Notes: generated by a model not told the origin, from the letters alone. A DNA stretch of 64,000 nucleotides from Pseudomonadota bacterium (GCA_030685065.1 JAUXQH010000029.1:62001-126000), one strand, 5' to 3'. Shown: positions 53,401 to 61,276, counted from the first letter of the stretch. A program made the numbers and translations.

Positions 53401-54356
53401 TGGAGTTCGCGGGAGACACCGTGGACCAGAACTGCGACGGGACGGAAGTCTGCTTCGTGGACGCGGACGATGACGGATATCGCCCCGACGCCACGAGCCT
53501 CCTGTCGAGCGGAAACATCGCCTGTGACGGCAGCGGCGAGGCGTTGGCGACCGATCCCGTGGACGACTGTGACGACGCCGACCCCGCGGTGAACCCCGGC
53601 GCCAGCGATGTCGCCGGCGATGGGATCGATCAGGACTGTGACGACGTGGAGTACTGCTACGTCGACGCCGACGGCGACGGCTACACCGTGGAAGGTGGCG
53701 CGGTCGTCGAGAGCGAGGACCTCGCGTGCGACGGCGAGGGCGAAGCCTCCCTGGACGCCGGCTCGGGGGACTGTGACGACGCCGACGCCGCCTTCAACCC
53801 CGGCGCCCTCGAGGAAGACTGCACCGATCCGGTCGACTACAACTGTGACGGCTCGTCGGGCTACGCGGACGCGGACCTCGACGGCTTCGCGGCCTGTGAG
53901 GAGTGCGACGACGCGGTCGGCGCCATCAACCCCGACGCCGACGAGATCTGCAACGACCTCGACGACGACTGCGACGGCACCGTCGACGTGGGCGCGATCG
54001 ACGCTCCGACCTGGTACGCCGACGCGGACGGGGACGGGTACACGGACCCCGACGCCACGGTCACGAGCTGCGACGAACCCGAGGGCTACGCGGCCGAGGC
54101 CGAGGCCGACTGCGACGATGGGGACGCGACGAGCTCTCCCGGCGCGGACGAGGTCCCGGATGACGGCATCGACCAGGACTGCGACGGCGAGGACGCCGTC
54201 TCCGGCGACACGGGTCTCCCCGACGACACCGGCGTCGGGAAGGACGGGAAGGACACAGCCGAGTGTGGCTGCGCGTCCCCCACGGGCGCCGGCACGGCGG
54301 CGTCGCTGGTCCTCCTGGGGCTGGCGCTCACCGCGCGCCGCCGCCGCGCGCAATAG
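50496..54356 (+). CDS. Giant MopE-repeat surface protein with MYXO-CTERM-like tail
   Basis: This encodes 1286 residues. After a cleavable signal (about 1-42, ending AAMAA) comes a non-repeat beta domain (43-300). Thrombospondin type 3-like Ca2+ repeats follow at about 290-385 (DTDGDGILDYLDSDDDGDG). About 390-1245 contain some 13 MopE-type metal-binding units (C-x(3-5)-GY, TDCDD, CNG-x-DDDCDG). The C-terminus CGCASPTGAGTAASLVLLGL then TARRRR is a MYXO-CTERM-like sorting tail (Cys, helix, Arg cluster). MopE of Methylococcus binds copper; here Ca2+ or other ions may stabilise a long surface fibre. The repeats are very acidic. Start ATG at 50496. Confidence 0.87.
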   Translation: MKLRTPPRLDRPSLAGGGERVSLRIAGLLGLVGAFAPAAMAAQTLNSTGGTSAADGLRIVTGENTQLQVYRLGSGQVYSPSAAPPSSSNFNTVALAVGSSMYAASCGTCTAVGGTTWTNISQSAVSGSGTSADPYTVRTVVAAGTTGITLTQDIEYVYPEDYFFLTLEVDVPATNTAIIKLAHLVDTYLLGGDAGPAYVDSSTDPRVVGVFKSSTYEAFVSLGDNWDHYYSAHYNTQFSQIAAGGNLLDTLDYTTTTDNGIGVQWELGALTGPASIRYAIAFTDGAFATVDSDGDTVIDLLEGTTADTDGDGILDYLDSDDDGDGVDTADEDYDGSGTVQDDDADGDTVPDYLDADADGDGVEDGDEIDDGTDPTVPDMDGDGYDTATDCDDTDAEVNPGAVETCNGADDDCDEAVDEAAVDASTWYADTDGDDFGDAASAVLACDVPFGYSGDALDCDDTEALVNPDALEICNGVDDDCDGTVDLGADDPSTWYTDADGDAYGDLTSGVDACDAPFGTVADATDCDDTRAAIHPDATEVCDTANTDEDCDGTADNADSSAAASTQTTYFVDADGDNYGSSASAAYCDLPSGFATNAADCDDGDAAINPAASELAGDAVDEDCDGTESCYVDADYDGARTGFVVASPDVSCSAPGEALASADLDCDDANPAAYPGAAELTGSGVDENCDGEELCYADADDDEYRPDTSSTVASSDGDCDDGGEALASTLTGDCDDSSAAYNPAAAESDCTDPNDYNCDGTVGYVNADGDAFAACADCDDSDASVYPGAIEIPGDEIDGDCDGTEVCYKDGDADGVRPNETSTVGSPNLSCADRGEAPAGTPSDDCEDADASAYPGADEFVGDGIDSDCDGGELCYADEDGDTYRGADDASLDSTDADCDDSGEAHATTLAGDCDDADAAYNPAAVEEDCTDPNDYNCDGSVGYLDADADGFAACAECNDSDGAVFPDAVEFAGDTVDQNCDGTEVCFVDADDDGYRPDATSLLSSGNIACDGSGEALATDPVDDCDDADPAVNPGASDVAGDGIDQDCDDVEYCYVDADGDGYTVEGGAVVESEDLACDGEGEASLDAGSGDCDDADAAFNPGALEEDCTDPVDYNCDGSSGYADADLDGFAACEECDDAVGAINPDADEICNDLDDDCDGTVDVGAIDAPTWYADADGDGYTDPDATVTSCDEPEGYAAEAEADCDDGDATSSPGADEVPDDGIDQDCDGEDAVSGDTGLPDDTGVGKDGKDTAECGCASPTGAGTAASLVLLGLALTARRRRAQ

Positions 54357-54389
54357 CCGCCCGAAGAAGTCGCCCGAAGAAGCCGCCCG

Positions 54390-55097
54390 ATGCCCGCCAG
54401 ACCGCCGCCGGCCCGCATGACGCTCCCCGCCGTGATGGCCTCCCTCGAGGCCGTCGGCACCGCGCAGAACGTCGAGACCTACCGCCGTCACGGCGTGACC
54501 GGCCCGATCTTCGGGGCCTCCTTCGCCTTCCTCAACGGCTTCGCGAAGAAGATCGGGCGCGACCACGAGCTCGCGACCGCCCTTTGGGTCACCGGCAATT
54601 TCGACGCGATGCACCTCGCCGTGATGATCGCCGACCCCTCCGGTCTGACCGACGACGAGGCCGATCGCTGGCTCGAGGGCGTGGTGTACCACGCCGCGGC
54701 TGGCGCGCTGTGCGGCGTGGTCGGGCGGAGCCCCGTCGGCTTGTCCCGCGCGAAGGCCTGGATCGAGCACCCGGCCGACCTCACCCGGAACACCGGCTAC
54801 GACACGCTCGTCGTCCTCGTGAAGGAGGGCGCCGACCTCGACGCCGCCTGGCTCGCCGGGGTGGTGGCGAAGATCGAGGCGGAGGTGGGTACCTCCGGCA
54901 ACCGCGCACGCTACGCGATGAACCAGGCGCTCATCGCGATCGGAGGCTACCGCGCGGACCTGCGGGACGTCGTGATCGCGACCGCTCGTCGCATCGGAAC
55001 GATCGAGGTCGATCATGGCGACACCTGGTGCCTCACGCCCGACATCGTGCCGTACATCGAGAAGATCGCGGCGCGCGCCGCCCGGAAGACGCGGTAG
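54390..55097 (+). CDS. AlkD-like DNA alkylation repair/HEAT-like protein
   Basis: This encodes 235 residues from the ATG at 54390; an ATG at 54417 would remove nine residues and is equally possible. The pattern GVTGPIFGASFAFLNGFAKKI, HELATALWVTGNFDAMHLAVMI, RAKAWIEHPADLTRNTGYDTL and ALIAIGGYRADLRD is that of the AlkD/HEAT-like family (PF08713), which remove alkylated bases or are catalytically dead. The key catalytic Asp of AlkD cannot be placed with confidence. It starts 33 bases after the MopE-repeat gene, where GCCCGAAGAA is repeated, so it may be co-transcribed or separate. No signal peptide. Confidence 0.7.
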   Translation: MPARPPPARMTLPAVMASLEAVGTAQNVETYRRHGVTGPIFGASFAFLNGFAKKIGRDHELATALWVTGNFDAMHLAVMIADPSGLTDDEADRWLEGVVYHAAAGALCGVVGRSPVGLSRAKAWIEHPADLTRNTGYDTLVVLVKEGADLDAAWLAGVVAKIEAEVGTSGNRARYAMNQALIAIGGYRADLRDVVIATARRIGTIEVDHGDTWCLTPDIVPYIEKIAARAARKTR

Positions 55098-55131
55098 GCG
55101 GCGTAGGCGCGCCGCTCGGGCGCGGCGCGGA

Positions 55132-55145
55132 TAGAATGCGCGGGC
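55132..55145 (+). promoter_or_regulatory. Leaderless promoter: TAGAAT, 8 bases before ATG
   Basis: TAGAAT at 55132-55137 is followed by eight G/C bases and then the ATG at 55146. No Shine-Dalgarno sequence is present. Confidence 0.6.
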
Positions 55146-55754
55146 ATGATGACGCCGGACGAACAGCGGGATCGCCGCCGCATGAGCGCCTACCGCGCGA
55201 TGCTCCGGCCCGAGAGCAACGCGGCGGACGGCGAGCGCCAGCAGGCCGCGAAGAACCTCACGGATCTGGAGGCGAAGTGGCCGGGGCCGCCCCCGGCGCC
55301 CGCCGCGCCCCCTCCCCCCGCTCCGCCTCCGCCCGATCCGGCGCAGGAAGCGCGGCGGGCAAAGGAGCGGGAGGAGTGGGAGGAGCGCAAGCGGCAACGT
55401 GGTGCCGAAGAGGAGCGGAGAGCGATGCAACAGGTGATCGAGCGGCAGCGCGCCCAGGTGCTCGGCATCCCGTTCTGGATGCTCGACCCCCACTTCGTGC
55501 GGCTCCACGCCGCGGAGACCCCCTGGACCGCCGAGGAGCACGTGCTCTTCGACCGCCGCCGGAAGGAGAACAACGGCGGCCCGGATCGCGACGTGGCCTA
55601 CGTGGCCGCGGCGATCGTCACGCTCGGCAAGGCCTGGGGTGACCCGGCGCTCCGCGAGCCGGAGCGCGGATGGGTGGAGCAGGAGCTCAAGCAGATCGCG
55701 ACGCTGCGGACGCGGGTGAGCGGGCTCGCGGCGCTGTGGATCCGGACGCGGTGA
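55146..55754 (+). CDS. Hypothetical protein with Pro-rich linker and coiled coil
   Basis: This encodes 202 residues. A charged N-terminal segment (MMTPDEQRDRRRMSAYRAML) leads into a Pro/Ala-rich linker (about 46-65), then a highly charged coiled coil (EARRAKEREEWEERKRQRGA) and a C-terminal helical domain with VLGIPFWMLDPHF and TPWTAEEHVLFDRRR. No known family was recognised. The protein has no signal peptide and looks cytoplasmic. A second in-frame ATG lies at 55149. Its stop overlaps the next gene (GTGA), so the two are probably translated together. Confidence 0.65.
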   Translation: MMTPDEQRDRRRMSAYRAMLRPESNAADGERQQAAKNLTDLEAKWPGPPPAPAAPPPPAPPPPDPAQEARRAKEREEWEERKRQRGAEEERRAMQQVIERQRAQVLGIPFWMLDPHFVRLHAAETPWTAEEHVLFDRRRKENNGGPDRDVAYVAAAIVTLGKAWGDPALREPERGWVEQELKQIATLRTRVSGLAALWIRTR

Positions 55755-57262
55755 CCGGGCCGAGGCTCCCCGCGATCGGCTGCGGCCTCCTGGCGCTCGC
55801 GGCGTGTCGTGGGCAGGCCCCCGCGCTCGGCGCGCCCGTCGAGCTGGCCCCGGTGGCCCGGGCGTGGGGGCTGCCGGTGTCGGACTTCCTCGCGCCGACC
55901 CCGCTGGGCGCGCGCGATGACACCCTCTGCGGGTGGGCGCGGGACCCGACCCTCTCGGCAAACGTGGCACGTTGGGTCGCGGAGGGGCGCCTGCGTTGGC
56001 GCGTGCTCGTGGCGGACGGGCCCGAGCCCCGGGTGCTGGGCGGCGCCGGGGCGCTCGCGGCGGATCTCGCGGCGATGCCCCTCGCGGAGAACGCGCTGGC
56101 GGCGCGCTGCCAGACTGCCCGGCCCCGCGCGATCCTGGTGCTCGCGGACCGCGGGGCCTCGTACGGAGCGGTGGCGGACGCGGTGGAGCTCGCGCGCGAG
56201 CACGGCGGATACCTCGACGCCTGGCTTGCCGTCGCGGGGCCGATCACCGAGACGGAGCCGATCCCGGGCTTTGCGCCGGGGTCGCCGCTCGTGTCGCTGG
56301 TGCTCCCCGACGCGCGGGTGGCCTTCTCCAACCGGGATGGGCGCGGCTACGCGGGGCCTCGCGACGCGCTCGCCGGCCCGCTCGCCTCCGCGGCGGCGCC
56401 CGAACCGGCGGGCTGTGTCACGTTCAGCGCGAGGCCCGCGGTGCCCTGGGTCGACGCCCTCGCGGCGATGGAGGCCGTGCGCGCGGTCGGTGTCGACCTT
56501 CACACGCTCGACATGGAGGGGGCGCCGGGGGCGAAGCCGGAGGAGCGCGCCACGGTGCCGACGCGCCCGGCGACGCGGTGGGAGCTGGATGCCACGATTT
56601 CGGCCGTCCCGGTCCGCACGCTCTCCCGGTGCGGCGCGGCGCCGATGGGGTGGTGGTGTGACGCCGCGTGCATCCCGGACACCGGCGAGTGGCCGGAGAG
56701 CATCGGGGAGAAACCGGGCTCGCCCACGCTCGGCGAGCTGGTGTACACGGCGCACCGGGTGTCGTTGATGGAGTGGCGGTCGGGCGAGCCCGAGGGGCGC
56801 GCGCGCGAGTTGTTCGACGACGCGGTGCTCGCGGAGCCTGGCGCACGCGGATTGGCTGAGCCGCCGAACGCCTGCGAAGGCGCCGCGAAGCAGGCGGGCG
56901 TCCTACGCTGGCTGGCGTTCGAGACCGTGTCCGAGTCGGGGGTGATGCGGCCCGAGGGCTGGGAGCGGGGCGCGCTCACCTCGCTGGATCCTGCGTTCGA
57001 GGCCACCGTCGCCGCGGTGATCGAGGCGCTGGCGTGGCGACGCGCCATCGCCGCGGGAGAGCAGCCGTGGGACGCGGTGCGCGCGGCCGCGGGAGACGAG
57101 GGCCCGCGGGCGATCCTGGCGTGGGACGCGCTGGTGAACCCGGCGTGGCATGCCGGGAGGGTGGACGCGGCGCTGGTGGGTCCGAACGGGTCGATCCGGG
57201 CGGCGCCCCGACCGGATCCGGCCCCCGACCTCTGTGCAGAGGCGGCGCTCCCTCGACGGTAG
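55751..57262 (+). CDS. Cys-containing lipoprotein of unknown function
   Basis: This encodes 503 residues from a GTG that overlaps the preceding stop. The signal VTGPRLPAIGCGLLALAAC ends in a lipobox, Cys 19. Several Cys (around LCGWARDP, RCQTARP, AGCVTFSA, SRCGAAPMGWWCDAACIP, PNACEGAAK) suggest disulphides in an exported protein. The segment RAILVLADRGASYGAVADAV resembles the periplasmic part of ExbD/TolR-type proteins, but this is weak. No other domain is recognised. Coupled to the coiled-coil gene upstream. Outer-envelope location inferred. Confidence 0.62.
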   Translation: MTGPRLPAIGCGLLALAACRGQAPALGAPVELAPVARAWGLPVSDFLAPTPLGARDDTLCGWARDPTLSANVARWVAEGRLRWRVLVADGPEPRVLGGAGALAADLAAMPLAENALAARCQTARPRAILVLADRGASYGAVADAVELAREHGGYLDAWLAVAGPITETEPIPGFAPGSPLVSLVLPDARVAFSNRDGRGYAGPRDALAGPLASAAAPEPAGCVTFSARPAVPWVDALAAMEAVRAVGVDLHTLDMEGAPGAKPEERATVPTRPATRWELDATISAVPVRTLSRCGAAPMGWWCDAACIPDTGEWPESIGEKPGSPTLGELVYTAHRVSLMEWRSGEPEGRARELFDDAVLAEPGARGLAEPPNACEGAAKQAGVLRWLAFETVSESGVMRPEGWERGALTSLDPAFEATVAAVIEALAWRRAIAAGEQPWDAVRAAAGDEGPRAILAWDALVNPAWHAGRVDAALVGPNGSIRAAPRPDPAPDLCAEAALPRR

Positions 57263-57335
57263 TCCCCTCCCCCTCCGCGCCCCTCGCGCGGAAGGCCTCC
57301 GTCGCGCTACAAGGGCGTTCGTAGCCGGGGTCCTC

Positions 57336-58010
57336 ATGTTCTACGACATCGTCCGTACCATCCACATCGCCGCGGGGGCCGTGGCCCTGTCGACCCTCGG
57401 CGTGCCGCTCGCGTCGCGGAAGGGGGGGAAGGTGCACGTCCGCTCCGGGCGCGTCTACGCCTACGCGATGGGCATCTCGGTGGTGACCGGCGCCTATGTC
57501 GCCGGGGTGAAGATCCCGGACCCAGCCACGCGCGACGGAGGGATCTTCCTGCTCTTCGTGGCGGTGCTCGCCGCGACGACGACCGTGCACGGCATCCGCG
57601 CGTTGCGCCACAAGAGCCGCACCGGTCCGGTCATGGGCCTGCCCGAGGTGGCCCTCCCCGCGCTCCTCACGGTCGGCGGCCTCGCGATGGCGGCGTGGGG
57701 CTTGTCTCGCGGCGTCGTGTTGTTCGCGGCGTTCGGGGCGCTCGGGGCCTGGATCGGCGGCAACGCGCTGCGGTGGTGGTCGCGCGCCCCCGGCGAGCCG
57801 AAGGAGTGGCTCCGCGAGCACATCGGCGGGATGATCGGCTCGGGGATCGGCACGGTGACGGCGTTCCTCGTGGTCAACGCGCACCGGGTCGATCTGCCCG
57901 TGCCCAGCTGGCTCGTCTGGCTCACGCCGACCTTCCTCGGCGTGCCCGCCCTCATGGCCTGGCAGCGGTCGGTCCGGCCGAAGCGCGTGACGGGCGCGGC
58001 CGCGTCGTAA
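57336..58010 (+). CDS. Multi-span membrane protein (DUF2306-like)
   Basis: This encodes 224 residues. About six membrane helices (IVRTIHIAAGAVALSTLGVP, AYAMGISVVTGAYVAGV, GIFLLFVAVLAATTTVHGI, LPALLTVGGLAMAAWGLS, VVLFAAFGALGAWIGGNAL, IGSGIGTVTAFLVVNA) are separated by short loops with His residues in IHI, VH and REHIGG. The pattern resembles DUF2306/haem-copper-like small membrane proteins of unknown role. The ATG at 57336 lies after a GGGG tract; a TACAAG box is about 25 bases upstream. Convergent with the HAMP kinase gene. No operon partner. Confidence 0.7.
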   Translation: MFYDIVRTIHIAAGAVALSTLGVPLASRKGGKVHVRSGRVYAYAMGISVVTGAYVAGVKIPDPATRDGGIFLLFVAVLAATTTVHGIRALRHKSRTGPVMGLPEVALPALLTVGGLAMAAWGLSRGVVLFAAFGALGAWIGGNALRWWSRAPGEPKEWLREHIGGMIGSGIGTVTAFLVVNAHRVDLPVPSWLVWLTPTFLGVPALMAWQRSVRPKRVTGAAAS

Positions 58011-58024
58011 GGAGCGCGCTCGAG

Positions 58025-59704
58025 CTACCCGAGGGTGAATCGGACGGTGGCCCCTCGATCGAGCTCGGCCTCGGCCCAGATCCGACCGCCGTGGCGCTCG
58101 ATGATGCGGCGCGCGATCGCGAGGCCGATGCCGGTCCCTTCGAACGTCTCGTCGGCGTGGAGGCGTTCGAAGACCTCGAACGCCTTCTCCGCGTACTTCG
58201 ATTCGAAGCCGACACCGTTGTCGCGGACGAAGTAGGCACCGTCGGACCAGCCGATCTCGATGACGGCGGGGTCGCGCGTCCGAGAGTACTTCAGCGCGTT
58301 TCCGATCAGGTTCGCGAGCACCTGCTTCAACAGGGCCCGGTCGCCCCAGGCGTCGGGCAGCTCGCCGAGGCTCAGCTGGACCCTGGGATCCACCCGCCCC
58401 TCACCCAGCTCGTCGAGCACCTCTCGCACCAGGGCCATCATGGAGACGGACGCCGCTTCGAGCTGCTTCCGACCAGCGCGCGACAACGCGAGGAGGTCGT
58501 CGATCAGCTGGGCCATCCGCGTCGCGTTGCCACGGATCCGCTCCAGGTACCCGGTCGCCTCGGGTGGCAGCGCGTACTCCTCCAGGACGATCCCCGCGTA
58601 CCCGTCCATCGCGCGGAGCGGGGCGCGCAGGTCGTGCGACACCGAGTAGGTGAAGGCCTCCAGATCGTGGTTGGACCTGCGCAGGTCCTCGATGATGGCG
58701 GAGAGCCGGGCCGCCATGCCGGAGAAGGCCTGGCCCAGCGCCTGGATTTCCGGCGGGCCCCCTGGGGTGAACGGGGCGTCCAGGTGACCGGCGTCGAGCG
58801 CGTTCGCGCGGGCCGTCAGGTTCTCGATTGGCCGCGTGAGGGTGTCCGCGAGGCGTGCGGCGAGCAGGGCCGCGGAGAGCCCGATGAGCAGCGTCGCCCC
58901 GCCGAGCCGCGCCAGGAGCCGGTCGACGGGCGCGTAGGCCTCGTCCCTGTCGATGTGGGCCATGATGCAACCGCCGCCGATCTCGGGGACGTGCCGGAAG
59001 CCGTGGATCACGACGACGTCCCGGTAATCGGGGTCGACCACCTCGCCATCCCGGCCCGCCAGGCAAGCCAGCATCGGACGAGCGGCGATGGGGTGGCTGT
59101 GACCGCCGTTGGAGGCATAGCGGGACGGCGTCACGAAGAACCCGGCCGCGTCGCTGAGGAACGTCTCGCCGGCCTCGCCCAGCCCGGCGCGCTCCGCGAA
59201 GATGCGGACCACCGGCCGCATGTCCGGGAGGAGGGTGAGCCGATCGCCGTCCGACGTATCGAGCCGAACGGCGAGGGCTGGCGTGCCGTCGATTCGGATG
59301 ACCTCCGCGAGCTGGCCCCGCGCCAGGGGGGGGGCCGCGCCCAGGGCCGCGTCGACCGCAGGATCGCGCGCTCCCGCGCGAATGGGCGCGAGCCCCTGGA
59401 GGTCGAGGCGCGCGGCCCGGAGCTCCACGATGTCCGCATGCTCCCGCAGCCGGCGCTCCGCGCAGGCTGCGTCAGCGCCGCACGTCTCGCGCACGCTCAC
59501 GAGGAACGCCGCATTTCGGTCCACCACCCCGGCGAGCCGCTCCACCAGCGCGACCCGACGCCCGTCCGCGGCGATCCCGACCGCGCGCATGGCCTCCCGC
59601 TCGACCGTGCGGGCCGCGAACCACGCCGCGGTCGCGCCGAGCACGAGGCACGTGTAGGCGATCAGCCCGATGCTTGCCAGGATCAGGCGGGTTCGGAGCG
59701 ACAT
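58025..59704 (-). CDS. Membrane sensor histidine kinase with HAMP domain
   Basis: This encodes 559 residues. Helix 1 (LILASIGLIAYTCLVLGATAA), a periplasmic Cache-like sensor (about 33-275, with CGADAACAERRL and GGGCIMAHIDRDEA), helix 2 (LLIGLSAALLAARL), then HAMP (about 295-345, LTRPIENLTARANALDAG). The kinase core has His357 in VSHDLRAPLR and an ATPase with DNGVGFE, FEVFERLH and GTGIGLAIARRI. It is a typical phytochrome-subtype kinase. No response regulator is adjacent. The ATG lies six bases after TATCTT on the minus strand. Confidence 0.88.
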   Translation of the reverse strand: MSLRTRLILASIGLIAYTCLVLGATAAWFAARTVEREAMRAVGIAADGRRVALVERLAGVVDRNAAFLVSVRETCGADAACAERRLREHADIVELRAARLDLQGLAPIRAGARDPAVDAALGAAPPLARGQLAEVIRIDGTPALAVRLDTSDGDRLTLLPDMRPVVRIFAERAGLGEAGETFLSDAAGFFVTPSRYASNGGHSHPIAARPMLACLAGRDGEVVDPDYRDVVVIHGFRHVPEIGGGCIMAHIDRDEAYAPVDRLLARLGGATLLIGLSAALLAARLADTLTRPIENLTARANALDAGHLDAPFTPGGPPEIQALGQAFSGMAARLSAIIEDLRRSNHDLEAFTYSVSHDLRAPLRAMDGYAGIVLEEYALPPEATGYLERIRGNATRMAQLIDDLLALSRAGRKQLEAASVSMMALVREVLDELGEGRVDPRVQLSLGELPDAWGDRALLKQVLANLIGNALKYSRTRDPAVIEIGWSDGAYFVRDNGVGFESKYAEKAFEVFERLHADETFEGTGIGLAIARRIIERHGGRIWAEAELDRGATVRFTLG

Positions 59705-59716
59705 GATCAGAAGATA
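59705..59716 (-). promoter_or_regulatory. Leaderless promoter: TATCTT, 6 bases before ATG
   Basis: On the minus strand TATCTT (complement of 59711-59716) is followed by CTGATC and the ATG at 59704. No Shine-Dalgarno sequence is present. Confidence 0.55.
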
Positions 59717-59795
59717 GGGCGTCCGAAGAACCGCCGAGGACTGCGAACCGCGTGGCGCCGTCCTACGCTACGTTCTCCCCTCACGGTGCGACCCC

Positions 59796-60248
59796 ATGCT
59801 CGTCCTCGCCCTCGCCGGCGCCGCGCACGCCGGCCCCGTTCACGCCCGCGGCCTCGTCGGCCTGGGGTTCCCGGAGCTATTCCACGCCGAGGTGGGCTGG
59901 CAGGCCGCGCCGCGCCTCTCGATCGAGGTGCACTACGGCTGGATCATCTTCAACCACATGGTCGGTCCGAGCGTCACCGGCTGGCTCCTCGGCGAGGCCC
60001 GCCCGGACCTCCCGCCGCGGCACGCGCTCCTCGTCACCGGGCAGGTGCTCGTGAACCCCCTCGCGATCGGGGATGGCGTCGCCTCTCACGCCGACGTGCT
60101 CGCCTCGGCGATCGGCACCCCCCTCGGCTACGGCTACACGGCCGACTCGGGCTTCCAATTCATCGTCCGCGCCGGGCCGTTCTACTACCTGGACAACGGT
60201 TTTGCGGTCGGCGCCAACCTCCACCTCGGGGTGGGCTGGACGTTCTGA
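59796..60248 (+). CDS. Small outer-membrane beta-barrel-like protein
   Basis: This encodes 150 residues. MLVLALAGAAHAGP is a very short signal peptide with no basic residue (cleavage after AHA). The mature part alternates polar and hydrophobic residues in strands such as LSIEVHYGWIIFN, FQFIVRAGPFYYLD and VGANLHLGVGWTF, and ends in Phe, the usual BAM recognition residue. It would form a small barrel or part of one, of about 8 strands. TACGCT/TACGTT boxes are 21-26 bases before the ATG. Function unknown. Confidence 0.65.
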   Translation: MLVLALAGAAHAGPVHARGLVGLGFPELFHAEVGWQAAPRLSIEVHYGWIIFNHMVGPSVTGWLLGEARPDLPPRHALLVTGQVLVNPLAIGDGVASHADVLASAIGTPLGYGYTADSGFQFIVRAGPFYYLDNGFAVGANLHLGVGWTF

Positions 60249-60316
60249 CGCGGGGCCGCGCCGCACGCAGACCCCACGCACACCCGGCGACGTTCAGCCC
60301 ACTTCCGCAGACACCT

Positions 60317-60352
60317 CCGACGGTTGGGGACACAGCGGACGTTTGGGGGACA
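60317..60352 (+). promoter_or_regulatory. Two tandem GG(T)TTGGGGACA sites
   Basis: CGGTTGGGGACA (60321-60332) and CGTTTGGGGGACA (60340-60352) are near-copies about two helical turns apart, some 45-75 bases upstream of the TATTCC box (60395-60400) in front of the DUF2807 lipoprotein gene. The spacing suggests paired binding sites for an activator. The rest of the 173-base gap holds no gene. Confidence 0.4.
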
Positions 60353-60421
60353 GACGACAACACTCCCTTCCCTCCACCCAAGCGCCGCGTCCGCTATTCC
60401 GGTGCCACAAGTGAGGGAAGA

Positions 60422-61198
60422 ATGCAAAACCATCTCGTTCTGGCGTTTCTTGGTGGGCTCCTGGTGACCACGGCGGGTTGCAAGGTCAACCTCGAGCTGG
60501 AGTTGACGGATGAGACGCGGAGCGTCGATTCGTTCACCGGCGTCAACAATCGGAGCGACGCCGACGTCACGTTGGCGAAGCCCGGAAACGGCCTCGAAGC
60601 GGGCGATGTCCTCGTCTCGTGCGCCGGCGATTTCGTCGCCGACGTGTCGACGGTCGTCGACGCGAATGGCACGCTGATCATCGACTTCGCGGCGGAGGTC
60701 GCGTCGATCTTCGACTGTACGATCACGGTCGTCACGGAAGATGTGACCGAAGTCATCACGGACGGCGACGGTGACATCGTCTGCGAGGATCCGTTGGTGG
60801 GCGTCCAGACCATTCAGGTCAACGGCAATGGCTCGGTCGTATTCGCGTCCGTAGAGGTCGGCGAGCTCAACATCCTCGTGGGTGGCACCGGCGCGGTCAC
60901 CATCGACGAGGTCACGGTCGATCAGCTGAACATCGAGCTCCGCGGCACCGGCGATGCGACGCTCGGCGGCACGGCGGGCCGGGTGGACCTCCTGATCTCC
61001 GGGAGCGGCAGCCTGGCCGCCAAGCCGCTGGTCGCGGGGTACCTCAACGCCGCGCTCAACGGCACGGGCAATGCCGAGATCACCGTCAACGGCATCGTGG
61101 ACGCCGCGGTCGACGGCGACTCCACGCTCGATGTGTACGGTGCCGCGGAGGCGGGCACCATCAGCGAGCTCGATGGTGGCACGGTCGTGTTCCACTGA
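60422..61198 (+). CDS. DUF2807 (GIN-like) lipoprotein
   Basis: This encodes 258 residues. The signal MQNHLVLAFLGGLLVTTAGC ends at Cys 20. The mature protein is a right-handed beta-solenoid of short repeats such as LNILVGGTGAVTIDEVTVDQ, LNIELRGTGDATLGGTAG and LNAALNGTGNAEITVNG, the DUF2807 pattern. These proteins are thought to act as surface adhesins or scaffold proteins. The ATG at 60422 has GAGGGAAG four bases upstream. Convergent with the small gene at 61277. Possible control by the two tandem sites upstream. Confidence 0.8.
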   Translation: MQNHLVLAFLGGLLVTTAGCKVNLELELTDETRSVDSFTGVNNRSDADVTLAKPGNGLEAGDVLVSCAGDFVADVSTVVDANGTLIIDFAAEVASIFDCTITVVTEDVTEVITDGDGDIVCEDPLVGVQTIQVNGNGSVVFASVEVGELNILVGGTGAVTIDEVTVDQLNIELRGTGDATLGGTAGRVDLLISGSGSLAAKPLVAGYLNAALNGTGNAEITVNGIVDAAVDGDSTLDVYGAAEAGTISELDGGTVVFH

Positions 61199-61276
61199 CA
61201 CGGAGTGGAGGCCGGACAGGCGGGTAACGCCGGCGGGGGCGGATCCAGGTAGAGGAGCCGCCCGTCCTCCGTGCCC

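Noticed and set aside
52017..55970. Very long open frame (over 1300 codons) on the minus strand
   Set aside because: It lies antisense to the MopE-repeat gene and its neighbours; the composition is Val/Arg/Gly/Ala-rich shadow coding from biased codons, with no motif or plausible start.
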